Source: Treponema sp. (GTDB lineage: Bacteria > Spirochaetota > Spirochaetia > Treponematales > Breznakiellaceae). From it: DNA of 42,299 bases. Both the position numbers and the translations under genes were made by a program. The notes beneath the pieces were generated by a model. That model searched no databases, was not told the DNA's origin, and saw nothing but the letters and a program-made list of their open reading frames with translations. The stretch lies in NCBI GenBank assembly GCA_031278095.1, contig JAITLC010000056.1, positions 1 through 42,299 on the forward strand, given 5' to 3'. Below, in pieces: positions 23,260-32,165 of the stretch (position 1 is the first letter of the stretch; each line of letters begins with the position of its first letter).

Positions 23260-26009
23260 TCTTCATCCGTCATGAATTCCAGGAGAGGAAAAACAAGGCC
23301 GAATTCGCAGTATAGACCGGCCCGGGATTTAAGGGTGAGCTTTCCGCCCAACTCTCTGATCCTCTGCCGTACCAGTGAAAGCCCTACCCCTTTTCCTGCA
23401 ACGGTATCCTCGTTTTCTGCGGTGGAGAATCCTGGCTGGAAAATAAACCGGATCTTTTCCCGTTCAGAAAGGCCTCTCGCCTTTTCCCGGGTAATAAGTC
23501 CCTGCAAAACAGCCCGGCTTGCTACCTTTTCTCCGTCTATGCCTGCCCCGTCATCCCGGTAGCGAATGTAGAATTTGCTTTCGTCCGCGCGGGCGCTGAT
23601 GTGTATCTGCCCGGCGCGTTTCTTTCCTGCAGCTTCCCGGTCTTCCGGTTTCTCAATGCCGTGGTACACCGAATTCCGCACAAACTGTATCAGAATATCA
23701 CGCAGGGCTTTGCTTTTGCCGGGATGGAGATTGTAATTTTCAAAACCGGAGACAGTCAGTTCAATCTCTTTGCCGTAGCGTTCTGCCAGCCGTTTGGCCA
23801 TTTCCTCAAGGGCTGCGCCGAAGCCGCCGCTCTTCCGGACGAAGCTCCCCCTAACCGTATCGGAAAGTTTAAGCCATTTATTGATAATGCCTTCGAGCCT
23901 TTCAATGCTGTTCATCAGATCCGAACAGGATATGGTAAGAGGAAGAAAATCTTCCGCTGCAATGTCGGTTTTTTTCCGCAGTTCTACTATCCGCTGTTCC
24001 AGGCCCTCAGCCTTATCGGAAAGGAAATCAAGCGAGATGAGCTGGGAATCTCCCTTGATGGCGTGGGAATGGCGGAATATGGCGTCCAGACGGTCTCTGT
24101 AATTTTTACCGCCGGAGCGGAGTTCGTCGTTGACGGCTTCCGCATCGCCCTTTACACTTTCAAGAAAGTCCATGAGCATATGGGGCTCCACATGGAGGAT
24201 GCGCTGGAGCATCTCCATTTCCTGCCGACTTTCATTCCGGGTCTTTTCAACTTCGTCGGCGAGTTCTTTCTGTTCAGTCAGATCCCGAACCACCGCAAAA
24301 AGGCGATCTACCTTGCCGTCTCTGTCAATCCGGGCAAAAGAAAACTCAAGACGGCGCACGATGAAGCCTCCGGCCTGATCGTCAAAGTACGCATCAGTTT
24401 CCGCCAGGGGATTGAGTTTTTCCACATTCCGCCAGGGGATATTGGAATCGAAGGCAACATCAAAAAATTCCGCCGCATTGGCCCGGGTCTTTTCATCAAG
24501 GAAAGCCGAAAAAATTTCTGTAATATCACGCCCTGCAAGATCGTTGCGCCGGAAGATGGTTTCCAGGGAAGCCGAATAATGGGGAGCTATGTTCCTGTTA
24601 CTGTCCAGCAGGAAAAGGCCGTCCCGTACATTTTCCAGAATGTTAAGGTACTCACCTTTCTCCACGGTACTGTCCTGGAGTTTATCCAGTACGGAATTAT
24701 ACATGGAGGCTATCTGCCCTGTCTCGGTAAAGGGCTCCACCGGCGCACGGAGACTTATGTCCCCGGTTTTTATCTGTTGATCAAGAACGGTAAAAAGATC
24801 GTTAATCTCGGTACTGACCCCGTGTTCGGATTTATTGAGACCCTCCGCTTCCTGGGCAAGGTTTATCCGCAAGGGGAGAAATTTGTGGAGAAGCAGCATG
24901 AGGGGAAAACCTGCAACAACACAGAAGGCGCCGCAGGCGAGAATCCCCAGGGACTGGACTTTAATCTGTTCAAACCGGGTAAGCCCTGTCCCCAAAAGTT
25001 CAAGATTGCCAAAGATACCCACCGCCAGAGTCCCCCACATTCCCGCTGCCAGATGTACCGGGATGGCGTCCACGGCGTCATCAATTCTCAGCTTGACAAG
25101 AAGCCGGGAGGCAGCCATCATCACCAGGCCCCCAATGCCCCCGATGATTACCGCCTGTGTCTCGTTGGTAACATGGCAATTGGCGGTAACCGCCACAAGG
25201 CCTGCAAGTGAACCGTTCAAAATAAAGTTGACATCGGGTTTTTTAGTGAAGGGCCAGCCCGCAGCCAGGGTAAAGAGCATACCGGCGCTTCCGCCCAGCA
25301 TCGTCCTGACGACTATTCCCGGTACATCATCGCTGGCGGCCAGGGTACTGGAACCGTTAAAGCCTATCCAGCCGAACCAGAGGAGAAATACTCCCAAAAC
25401 CGCCTGGGGAACGGACGAGCCGTTGATTGTATTTACCGCTCCATTATCGTTGAAACGCCCTGTCCGGGGTCCGATGATAAGGAGGAGAATCAGGGCTATC
25501 CAACCACCGATGCTGTGAACCGCGGTAGATCCCGCAAAATCGACAAAGCCCATTTTGCCGAGCCAGCCTGAAGCACTGCCTTCCATGGCGCCGCCCCAGA
25601 TCCAGTGGCCGGTAACGGGGTAGATCAGGGCGGAAAGGATAACCGTAGAAACTATGTAGGAACTGAAACGCATCCGTTCCGCCACGGCCCCGGATACTAT
25701 GGTTGCAGAGGTGCTGCAAAACACCGCCTGGAAAAGGAAGAATACGGCGGGCCATACCGAGGGGGGATTAAAAAGAATATAGCCGCGGCCAAAGATGCCC
25801 GATATGGAAGCGCCGAACATGAGGCCGAACCCCGCTATCCAGAAACAGAGGGTAGATACCCCAAAGTCGGTGAGATTTTTTATGGCTACATTGATGCTGT
25901 TCTTTGACCGGGTCATCCCCGATTCCACCATGGCGAACCCGGCCTGCATCATAAAGACCAGGGCGCTTCCAATCAAAATCCATATCAAATCTGCCGCAGT
26001 TTTTTCCAT
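23256..26009 (-). CDS. Ammonium transporter fused to PAS and CheA-like HPt/histidine-kinase domains
   Basis: A 917-residue sensor. Residues 1-385 are a complete Amt/Rh channel with about eleven membrane segments; both pore histidines are kept (H165 in AVHSIGGW, H319 in IPVHLAAG). A linker helix region (about 395-450) precedes a PAS domain (about 453-580). A CheA-type HPt domain follows, with H649 in HSHAIKGD. The last domain is a HATPase of CheA type: N box VRNSVYHGIE (N779), G1 DDGAGID (819-825), G2 GKGVGLSLV (872-880). No CheA P3 dimerisation, CheW-like or receiver domain is seen. It probably senses ammonium and phosphorylates the neighbouring receiver. GGAG precedes the ATG by about 10 bases. 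Known Amt-kinase fusions exist; this CheA-like version is unusual. Confidence 0.88.
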   Translation of the reverse strand: MEKTAADLIWILIGSALVFMMQAGFAMVESGMTRSKNSINVAIKNLTDFGVSTLCFWIAGFGLMFGASISGIFGRGYILFNPPSVWPAVFFLFQAVFCSTSATIVSGAVAERMRFSSYIVSTVILSALIYPVTGHWIWGGAMEGSASGWLGKMGFVDFAGSTAVHSIGGWIALILLLIIGPRTGRFNDNGAVNTINGSSVPQAVLGVFLLWFGWIGFNGSSTLAASDDVPGIVVRTMLGGSAGMLFTLAAGWPFTKKPDVNFILNGSLAGLVAVTANCHVTNETQAVIIGGIGGLVMMAASRLLVKLRIDDAVDAIPVHLAAGMWGTLAVGIFGNLELLGTGLTRFEQIKVQSLGILACGAFCVVAGFPLMLLLHKFLPLRINLAQEAEGLNKSEHGVSTEINDLFTVLDQQIKTGDISLRAPVEPFTETGQIASMYNSVLDKLQDSTVEKGEYLNILENVRDGLFLLDSNRNIAPHYSASLETIFRRNDLAGRDITEIFSAFLDEKTRANAAEFFDVAFDSNIPWRNVEKLNPLAETDAYFDDQAGGFIVRRLEFSFARIDRDGKVDRLFAVVRDLTEQKELADEVEKTRNESRQEMEMLQRILHVEPHMLMDFLESVKGDAEAVNDELRSGGKNYRDRLDAIFRHSHAIKGDSQLISLDFLSDKAEGLEQRIVELRKKTDIAAEDFLPLTISCSDLMNSIERLEGIINKWLKLSDTVRGSFVRKSGGFGAALEEMAKRLAERYGKEIELTVSGFENYNLHPGKSKALRDILIQFVRNSVYHGIEKPEDREAAGKKRAGQIHISARADESKFYIRYRDDGAGIDGEKVASRAVLQGLITREKARGLSEREKIRFIFQPGFSTAENEDTVAGKGVGLSLVRQRIRELGGKLTLKSRAGLYCEFGLVFPLLEFMTDEE

Positions 26010-26048
26010 AATGATTTACTCCGGTTAAAATGCCTGCCTGGCGCCGGT

Positions 26049-26495
26049 TTATTCAAGCCCTATTGCAAGCTGGGAAGGGTAACCATTCCACTCGATGGGA
26101 ATAATAAAGACCGGCGGTTTTAGCCTCATGCTTATATCTTCAACCTTTCCCTTCATTACAATGGGAACGGAAATAAGAAAGGAAGAACCGAAAGTTTCCC
26201 GCATATTTCCTGCGATGGTATTGGCCATTTCTCCCGCTAAATCGGTGAGGGAATCCTCATCCAGATCCGTTTCCCCGAGTATATACCAGCCGAAATTCCG
26301 AAGCAGTTCCCGGCCTGCGGTATAGTACACCCCTCCCCGGCGGAAACCGGAAATACCGATAATACCGGTATACTCAAAGGTGCCGTCGTTTCCCCGTTTG
26401 ACATAGGGCATGCCCATCTTTGCAGGAATTCCGGAAACACTTGTAAAATAATCAGTTACAATTTTTATGATGTTTGTTAAATCGGCTTCGGTCAT
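26049..26495 (-). CDS. CheX-like (CheC/CheX/FliY family) phosphatase
   Basis: A 148-residue cytoplasmic protein of the CheX type, which dephosphorylates CheY-like receivers. The family's catalytic Glu-x-x-Asn is visible as E89 and N92 in LAGEMANTIAGN. The surrounding helix and the following SVPIVMKG strand fit the CheX fold. The length is close to CheX. Its ATG overlaps the stop of the receiver gene (ATGA), and the transporter-kinase begins 39 bp downstream. It would switch off the receiver encoded beside it. A chemotaxis role is less likely because no other che genes are adjacent. Confidence 0.82.
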   Translation of the reverse strand: MTEADLTNIIKIVTDYFTSVSGIPAKMGMPYVKRGNDGTFEYTGIIGISGFRRGGVYYTAGRELLRNFGWYILGETDLDEDSLTDLAGEMANTIAGNMRETFGSSFLISVPIVMKGKVEDISMRLKPPVFIIPIEWNGYPSQLAIGLE

Positions 26496-26860
26496 ACTGT
26501 TTTTACCCTGATGATTTCATCAATCTCCCGCTGCAACTGTGGCTCCGTAAACGGTTTGGAAAGAAAACCCTTGGCCCCTTTTTTAAGAGCCTGAATTCCG
26601 GTTGCAGGATCCTTCAGGGCCGATATGATAAGAACCTTGACATCAGGTTTTAACTTCAGCATTTTATCGAGACAGGCAAGACCGTCCATCCGGGGCATGG
26701 TAATATCCAGGGTAACGAGATCGGGCAAATGTTTCGCAAATAATTGCAGGGCCGCTTCTCCGTCCGCCGCAGTTCCCACCAGAGTGAACTGCTTGTTCGC
26801 CAGATATTTTTCAATTGCCCGGCGCATAATATTTGAATCATCCACAATCAGAAGCTTCAT
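26492..26860 (-). CDS. CheY-like single-domain response regulator
   Basis: A 122-residue stand-alone receiver. Acidic pocket D7/D8 (LLIVDDSN), phospho-acceptor D52 (LVTLDITMPRMDG), Ser80 (LIISALKD) and Lys102 (FLSKPF) are all in place. There is no output domain. The ATG at 26860 is chosen because KLLIVDD is the usual receiver start and an A/G-rich run precedes it; a start at 26920 would add 20 unrelated residues. It is the first gene of the operon with CheX-like phosphatase, Amt-kinase and cyclase. It is the natural acceptor for H649 of the kinase. Its downstream target is not visible; it could act on the cyclase or on the flagellar motor. Confidence 0.9.
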   Translation of the reverse strand: MKLLIVDDSNIMRRAIEKYLANKQFTLVGTAADGEAALQLFAKHLPDLVTLDITMPRMDGLACLDKMLKLKPDVKVLIISALKDPATGIQALKKGAKGFLSKPFTEPQLQREIDEIIRVKTV

Positions 26861-26920
26861 TTCCTTTTTCCCCCTTAATGCAGCTAAACTGAGAATTTCT
26901 GTTTCAAGCCGGTTTTCCAA

Positions 26921-27134
26921 GAGCTTGTTTCAAAACCAACCGGGTTTTGGAACAAACTCAGTTCTCAAAATACCTTTTTATCCAGGGTCTGTCTATAATA
27001 TGGACAGACTCTAATTAACCATGCACTAAAGCGCATGGTTTTGGGGCAGACTCTTGCAGTTTTCAGGCTTTTAGCCTTACAAAACTGCGGGATTTAAGGC
27101 TGCCTTCCCAAAAACTGAAGTTTGGGGAAAGCCT
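26921..27134. repeat. Array of five hairpins upstream of the ammonium-sensing operon
   Basis: In order: GAGCTTGTTTCAAAACC with its partner (26921-26959); GTCTGTC/GACAGAC (26987-27009); CCATGC/GCATGG (27019-27038); GCAGTTTT/AAAACTGC with an inner AGGCT/AGCCT (27056-27088); and GGCT..CCTTCCC pairing with GGGGAAAGCC (27098-27134). No gene is seen in the 298-bp gap, which holds the 3' end of comM's transcript and any promoter of the receiver gene. Confidence 0.8.
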
Positions 27135-27158
27135 CATTATGTATTCAGGAATGCCGCT

Positions 27159-28736
27159 TCAGGTTTCCTGGTTTGCCGCCAGTACCTCATAGGGATCTTC
27201 TCCCTGCCTCCGGTGCTGGACGGCCTCCAGAATGTGTATGGTTTTGATGCTGTCCGACGCTTCGAGATCGGCAATGGTGCGGGCTACACGCAGGATGCCG
27301 TGGTAGGCTCTGCCCGATATTCCCAATTGGGCGCTTGCCTTGTTGAGGGCCTCTCCGGCGCCTTCCCCCAGTGGGCAGCAGCTTCCGATAAGAGCCGGGG
27401 GAATCAGGGCATTGCGGCGGGGCCTCAGACCGGGCTCGATGTTTTTGAACCTTTCACGCTGGATTTCCACTGCCCCGAGCACTCTGGCGGCTACTGATGC
27501 GCTACTTTCCTCACCGGAGACGGAGGAGAGGGTTTCCATCCGGGGCGTTCTCAGGGCAAGCCGTATTTCCACCCGGTCGAGCAGGGCGCCGCCGAATTTG
27601 CGCCAGTAACGGTGTATCTCTTCCGGGCTGCAGAGGCAGCCTCCCCCGCCTGAATCGTGGTGTACACCGAGTCTGCCGCAGGGACAGGGGTTGGCAGCGA
27701 GGATCATCTGGAATTCAGCGGGAAGACGGGCTTGGGTTTCCGCCCTGGCAATGGTGATTATCCTGTCTTCAAGGGGTTCCCGAAGGGCCTGGAGTACGTC
27801 TTTGCGGAATTCGGGGGCCTCATCCAGAAAGAGTATCCCATAGTGGGCAAGGCTGATTTCACCCGGTTTTATCCCCTTACCGCCGCCGAGTATCCCTTCG
27901 GCACTTGCCGAATGATGGGGCGCACGGAACGGAGGTCTCGTAACGAGGGCGCTGCCCTCTCCAAAAGCGCCGGCGAGACTGTAGAGCCGGGTAAGGTCAA
28001 CCGCTTCCTCCGCGGTAAGCGGGGCCATAATTGAAGGCAGTCTGCGGGCCAGCATGGTTTTTCCTGCCCCCGGCGGCCCAAATACAAGGAGATTGTGGCC
28101 GCCGGCCGCCGCAATCTCAAGGGCGCGCTTGTAGATTCCCTGGCCCCGGACATCGGAAAAGTCTCCCCAGGAGCCTGAAATTCCGGCATTTTCAGGCACG
28201 GAAGGTTTTTCAGGAAGGGGAAGGGAACCTGATTCGGCGCGGACTTTAAGGATATGCGCTGTCTCTGCAAGAGTTGAAACCGCCGCATAACGGCAGCCCG
28301 GCAGGATGGCGGCTTCGGCGGCATTATCCGCCGGAACGATGAATTCTTCTATTCCCGCCTTGAGCGCGGCAGCTATGGCCGCCAACACCCCCCTGACAGG
28401 ACGTATCCGCCCGGAAAGCTCCAGTTCCCCCATAACCATAAGTTCGGCCGGCGAAGGAACCAGGCCCGCGGCAGCCATCACCGCCACGGCAATGGGAAGA
28501 TCCAGAGAGGCGCCATCCTTCCTTACCCCCGCGGGAGCCAGGTTGATAAGAATCCTGTCCGGCGGGAACTCATAGCCTGAATTGCGGAAACTTGCCCGAA
28601 CCCGTTCCCGGGCCTCCCGCACCGCCCCCTCCGCCAAACCGGTAATGTCCACTCCGGGAATACCCCGGCGTATATCCGCCTCCACCCGGATGATGATCCC
28701 TTCGGCCCCGCAGGGGGCATACGCCGTAACGTACAT
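27159..28736 (-). CDS. comM: YifB/ComM family Mg-chelatase-like AAA+ ATPase
   Basis: A 525-residue cytoplasmic AAA+ protein. The N-terminal Lon-like domain has the family's IPGVDITGLAEGAVREARER and INLAPAGVRKDG segments. The central ATPase has Walker A GPPGAGKT (220-227), ARRLPSIMAPL, and Walker B ILFLDEAPEF. A C-terminal Mg-chelatase-type domain contains ISGRAYHGILRVARTIADL. In naturally competent bacteria ComM is a hexameric branch-migration helicase in transformation; here the role is inferred from family. A four-cysteine cluster region (NPCPCG, GGGCLC) is typical. GGAGG lies 4-5 bases before the ATG. Confidence 0.9.
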   Translation of the reverse strand: MYVTAYAPCGAEGIIIRVEADIRRGIPGVDITGLAEGAVREARERVRASFRNSGYEFPPDRILINLAPAGVRKDGASLDLPIAVAVMAAAGLVPSPAELMVMGELELSGRIRPVRGVLAAIAAALKAGIEEFIVPADNAAEAAILPGCRYAAVSTLAETAHILKVRAESGSLPLPEKPSVPENAGISGSWGDFSDVRGQGIYKRALEIAAAGGHNLLVFGPPGAGKTMLARRLPSIMAPLTAEEAVDLTRLYSLAGAFGEGSALVTRPPFRAPHHSASAEGILGGGKGIKPGEISLAHYGILFLDEAPEFRKDVLQALREPLEDRIITIARAETQARLPAEFQMILAANPCPCGRLGVHHDSGGGGCLCSPEEIHRYWRKFGGALLDRVEIRLALRTPRMETLSSVSGEESSASVAARVLGAVEIQRERFKNIEPGLRPRRNALIPPALIGSCCPLGEGAGEALNKASAQLGISGRAYHGILRVARTIADLEASDSIKTIHILEAVQHRRQGEDPYEVLAANQET

Positions 28737-28755
28737 ATTACCTCCGCTATATAGT

Positions 28756-28881
28756 GTCTGTCCATAAAACCGGTTACTTTGCCGACAGACCGTGCATTTT
28801 GCGCGTCTTTTCGTACCAAAACGGTGCGCAAAATGCCTTCGTTAAGGCAGCCTGTCTATAATGTGTTTACATTATGGACAG
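28756..28881. repeat. Three hairpin repeats upstream of comM
   Basis: The first is TGTCTGTCCATAAAAC with its partner (28756-28790). The second is GCATTTTGCGC (28794-28804) pairing perfectly with GCGCAAAATGC (28826-28836). The third is CTGTCTATAATGT (28852-28864) pairing with ACATTATGGACAG (28869-28881). Related copies of the first and third lie at 37806-37883. Confidence 0.8.
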
Positions 28882-28943
28882 ACTCTATATAGAGGGTGTT
28901 CAGATGGGAGACGCTTCAATGGACAGAAAAAATTAAAATAATT

Positions 28944-29001
28944 GAGCCTGTTCCAAAACTAATTGACTGTGCGCTAATGCGCACGGTTTTGGAACAGCCT
29001 C
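28944..29001. repeat. Nested hairpin downstream of the M16C peptidase gene
   Basis: An outer stem GAGCCTGTTCCAAAAC (28944-28959) pairs with GTTTTGGAACAGCCTC (28986-29001) with one mismatch. An inner hairpin is GTGCGC-taat-GCGCAC (28969-28984). It lies just past the stop of the minus-strand gene at 29018 and could act as its terminator. It is a member of the CTGTTCCAAAA family with a second hairpin inserted in the loop. Confidence 0.8.
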
Positions 29002-29017
29002 AGTAAGCATGAATCCT

Positions 29018-32000
29018 TTACACCGGCAGCGCATTCACCCTGACTCCCAGAGCCGCGGCGGCTTTTTCGGCGAGGGCGTTTCCGGCGATAATTACCGGGC
29101 GGCAGGGTTTCTGCGATGCCAGGCGGGCGGCGGCGGCTGAAAGATCTTCGGAGCGCACCGAGATGATGCCTTCAAGCTTTCGGGAACGGTAAGTATCGTT
29201 GACTCCATAGAGAAAGCGCAAGAAATCCGAAAAGACCTTTGCCGAAGGGGTCAGGGGACGGGTTTCCCTGGAATAGGCGCCGATGATGATTTTTTCAAGT
29301 TCACTTTCCCGGTGGGCGGCATTTCCTGCCTTTTCCGCTTCAATCTTGTCAAAAGTTTTCAAAATCGAAGAAAAGGCTTCCAACGAACGGAACGGATTGG
29401 GATCCCGATAGGTAGAAAAGGAAAAAGTACCTTCCGGATGATTCGCATGGGCAAAAGCTCCGTAAGCGCCGCCTTTCATCCGTATGTGCTCCCAGAGTGC
29501 ACCGGTGGAAAGTTGGTGGGAAAGCACCAGTTCAGGTGCATAGTACTGCGAAAGGTAGGGGGCGGCGGAGAGACTCATGGCGGCAAAACCGATTTGGAGA
29601 GAGGGAGCGGCAAAGACTTCACCCTCCCCGGTTTCTTCCGGCCAATCACAAGCCGCCGCAGGCGGCATCGTACCATCAACTTCTTTATGCCCGCGGCCCG
29701 GAACATTCCTCCGGGCTGACGAAAGTGAGCGAAGGTTCCCCTCAAGAGGGACACGGCCGGCGGAAAGATACGGGAACAGGGCTTCCCTGCCCCCGGTTTT
29801 ACGGGATCGGGGAGGACCGAAAGCGCCGAAACGCTCCCCGGTGACGGCGAGGGCTTCCTTCATCCTTTCGGGTGAAACGCTCAAGTTTACGATGAGCCCT
29901 GCCTTGGCAATCAGGGTATCCCTGATACGGGTAAGCCGGGCGGCAAGTTCGGCGGTGTCCATGGCCGCAAGCCGGTGAACGAAGGGGATCTGGGAGAGAC
30001 CGTTCCAGATTTCTTCCACCGTCCGGGCCCGGGAAAAATTCCTTCCGGAGCGGACCGAAGCATAGCTGTGGCCCATGGGAGCCAGGCTTGAGTCGGCATC
30101 GTTTTTCATCTCCAGAACCAGATCCCGAATACGCCGCAGATCCGAAAAATCCGCCTCGGTGATGAGACGCAGGGCGAGATCGCTTGAGTCCGCAAACTTT
30201 TCATCCAGGGCTTTGAGTCTGAATACAAGCCAATCACGGCCCCTGATGTCGAGAATGCCTCCGGGAAGGGCAAGGGCATGGCCCGAATGCGCAACAGCCG
30301 AACCGGTCTCAAGATACGCATTAAAACCTCCGGCTGTCCGGGCCAAAAGGCTGGAAACTTCCCCGTAATCTATACCGGGAAGCCCCAGAGATGTTACCAC
30401 CCGGCTGAAAAGCGGCAGCCAGGGATAGTCTTCCGGGGGAAGGGTATCCACCGGAAAAGCCAGATCCAGATAGCTTATCCCATTGGTATAGAGTTCATGA
30501 GCCAAAAGAGGAACGCCCCTTGCATCACAGAGCTGCCGGTCTATCTTTTCCACTTCGGGTGAGAGATCCGTTCTTGAAAGGTGGGGAATACTGGCAAGCG
30601 CTTCCGGACTGTCCCCTTTCTCCTGCCAGGCTTCAAGCCCGGCGTTTTTCTTTTCCAGAGCCTCAATTTCCCCCTTGGAAAGACCGGCGGCCTGTGCCCT
30701 GAGGGCCGCGGCGGCTCCGCTTTCCTTTTTTTCAAGAAAATCCGCTTCCGGCTCCAGGATCACCAGAGCCCGGTGGGGATTATCGAGAAGATACTTCTTG
30801 ATGAGCCCTTCAAAGTAACGCGGTTCCAGAACGGCCCGGCGCTTCACTTCCGTCATGGCAGGCTTAAAAAGAAGCCGTTCCCAGGGTTTTGTCCCATGAA
30901 GCCAGCCCTGTAGGCTTTTTCTGAGCCATACCAGGGACCAGGGACCGCCGGAACGCCGGATCTCCCGGTTTGAAAACTCCATGCCGAGCATGGCAGCCTC
31001 GATTTCCTCTGCGGGAATGCCCGCCCGGACAAGTTTTTCCAGGGCATCCATGATGGTTTTTTCGAGATCCGCTACGGAAGAGGAATTTTTAAGACCCCGG
31101 AGCCCTGCGGTAAAGACAGTTTCCCGTAATTCATCCTCAAAACCGGTACCGGGGGCCAGATCTTCCCCAAGGCCCGATTCAATGAGAATGCGTGAAAGGG
31201 GGGAACCGTCATGACCCAGAAGAATTTCCGTAAGACAGGAAAGGGCCATGATTTCCACAGTGTCTGCAGGATCCGAGGAGCAGAGCCAGGAAAGAAAGGC
31301 GGTAGGTTTTAGCTCTGTTCCCGCGGGACAGGGAATCCGGTATTCCCGTCTCTCTTTCCAGCGGGGCGCGGCATTTATTGGCGGGACGGCTTTCTCCGCG
31401 GAAATCCCTTTGAGGAACTTTTCATGAAGGAAGGCAAGCTGCTTTTCCGTGGAGATATTCCCCGCAAGGAATATCCTGCAGTTGGCAGGGGAATAGCGCC
31501 GGCGGTGAAATTCCCTTAGGTCTTCCCAGCTTAAACCGGGTATCTTTTCCGGATCTCCGCCTGATTCATGCTCATAGGGCGTACCCCTGAGCACGGACTT
31601 TATCGACCAGAGCCCTGCATAGGTGTCCAGGGACGAGTAGGCCCCCTTCATCTCATTGTAAACCACCCCGGTAATGGAAGGAGGATTAGGTATAAAGTGA
31701 TGCCCCTCCTGCATAAAGACCCATTCGGGCAGCAGGGGACGAAAAACCGCATCCCCGTACACCGCCATGAGGTTAAAATAATCCCTTTCGTTTACAGAAC
31801 TGGCCGGATATACGGTTTTGTCGGGGAAAGTCCAGGCATTGAGGAAGGTTTGGAGGCTCCCCTGGGCAAGAACCAGAAAGGCGTCTTTGAGGGGGTAGTT
31901 CTCCGAACCACAGAGAACCGAATGTTCCAGAATATGGGCTGCTCCGGCTGAATCCTCCGGAACCGTGGCAAAGGCAAAGGCAAAAAGGTTCTCTTCATCA

Positions 32001-32128
32001 TCATTTATGATGTGAAATACTTCCGCCCCGCTCTCCCCATGCCGGGCCCAGACGCCCTTTGCCTTGAGTTCTTCAAGCTCTACCGTATCAAGAATCTCAA
32101 ACCCGCTTGCCTGTTCACCCTTATGCAT
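29018..32128 (-). CDS. M16C-family zinc metallopeptidase (presequence-protease/PreP-like)
   Basis: A 1036-residue peptidase of the insulysin clan, single-chain PreP/Cym1 type. The inverted zinc motif HILEH gives H65 and H69 as ligands and E68 as base; the third ligand is probably E159 in VVYNEMKGAYSS. The four-domain length and the Arg/Tyr segment near the C-terminus (GGAYGAFAHANHPEGTFSFSTYRDPN) fit the family. No signal peptide is visible, so it should degrade peptides in the cytoplasm. No ribosome-binding site is seen. A perfect TTGACA (32162-32157) lies 28 bases before the ATG, again compatible with a leaderless mRNA, though the -10 is poor. Confidence 0.9.
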   Translation of the reverse strand: MHKGEQASGFEILDTVELEELKAKGVWARHGESGAEVFHIINDDEENLFAFAFATVPEDSAGAAHILEHSVLCGSENYPLKDAFLVLAQGSLQTFLNAWTFPDKTVYPASSVNERDYFNLMAVYGDAVFRPLLPEWVFMQEGHHFIPNPPSITGVVYNEMKGAYSSLDTYAGLWSIKSVLRGTPYEHESGGDPEKIPGLSWEDLREFHRRRYSPANCRIFLAGNISTEKQLAFLHEKFLKGISAEKAVPPINAAPRWKERREYRIPCPAGTELKPTAFLSWLCSSDPADTVEIMALSCLTEILLGHDGSPLSRILIESGLGEDLAPGTGFEDELRETVFTAGLRGLKNSSSVADLEKTIMDALEKLVRAGIPAEEIEAAMLGMEFSNREIRRSGGPWSLVWLRKSLQGWLHGTKPWERLLFKPAMTEVKRRAVLEPRYFEGLIKKYLLDNPHRALVILEPEADFLEKKESGAAAALRAQAAGLSKGEIEALEKKNAGLEAWQEKGDSPEALASIPHLSRTDLSPEVEKIDRQLCDARGVPLLAHELYTNGISYLDLAFPVDTLPPEDYPWLPLFSRVVTSLGLPGIDYGEVSSLLARTAGGFNAYLETGSAVAHSGHALALPGGILDIRGRDWLVFRLKALDEKFADSSDLALRLITEADFSDLRRIRDLVLEMKNDADSSLAPMGHSYASVRSGRNFSRARTVEEIWNGLSQIPFVHRLAAMDTAELAARLTRIRDTLIAKAGLIVNLSVSPERMKEALAVTGERFGAFGPPRSRKTGGREALFPYLSAGRVPLEGNLRSLSSARRNVPGRGHKEVDGTMPPAAACDWPEETGEGEVFAAPSLQIGFAAMSLSAAPYLSQYYAPELVLSHQLSTGALWEHIRMKGGAYGAFAHANHPEGTFSFSTYRDPNPFRSLEAFSSILKTFDKIEAEKAGNAAHRESELEKIIIGAYSRETRPLTPSAKVFSDFLRFLYGVNDTYRSRKLEGIISVRSEDLSAAAARLASQKPCRPVIIAGNALAEKAAAALGVRVNALPV

Positions 32129-32165
32129 GTTTATAGACTGAAGATTTTTCCAACATTGTCAATAG

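Noticed and set aside
23601-25211. A 536-codon open frame on the plus strand
   Set aside because: It is antisense to the Amt-kinase gene, whose motifs are clear; the long frame follows from the codon bias of the real gene.
26049-26860. A chemotaxis cluster reading of the receiver and CheX-like pair
   Set aside because: No CheA, CheW, CheR or receptor is adjacent; the partner kinase is the Amt fusion, so a dedicated ammonium circuit is more economical. A link to motility cannot be excluded.
26921-27134. A possible CRISPR array
   Set aside because: The units differ in sequence and length, each is a separate hairpin, there are no constant-length spacers, and no cas genes are present.
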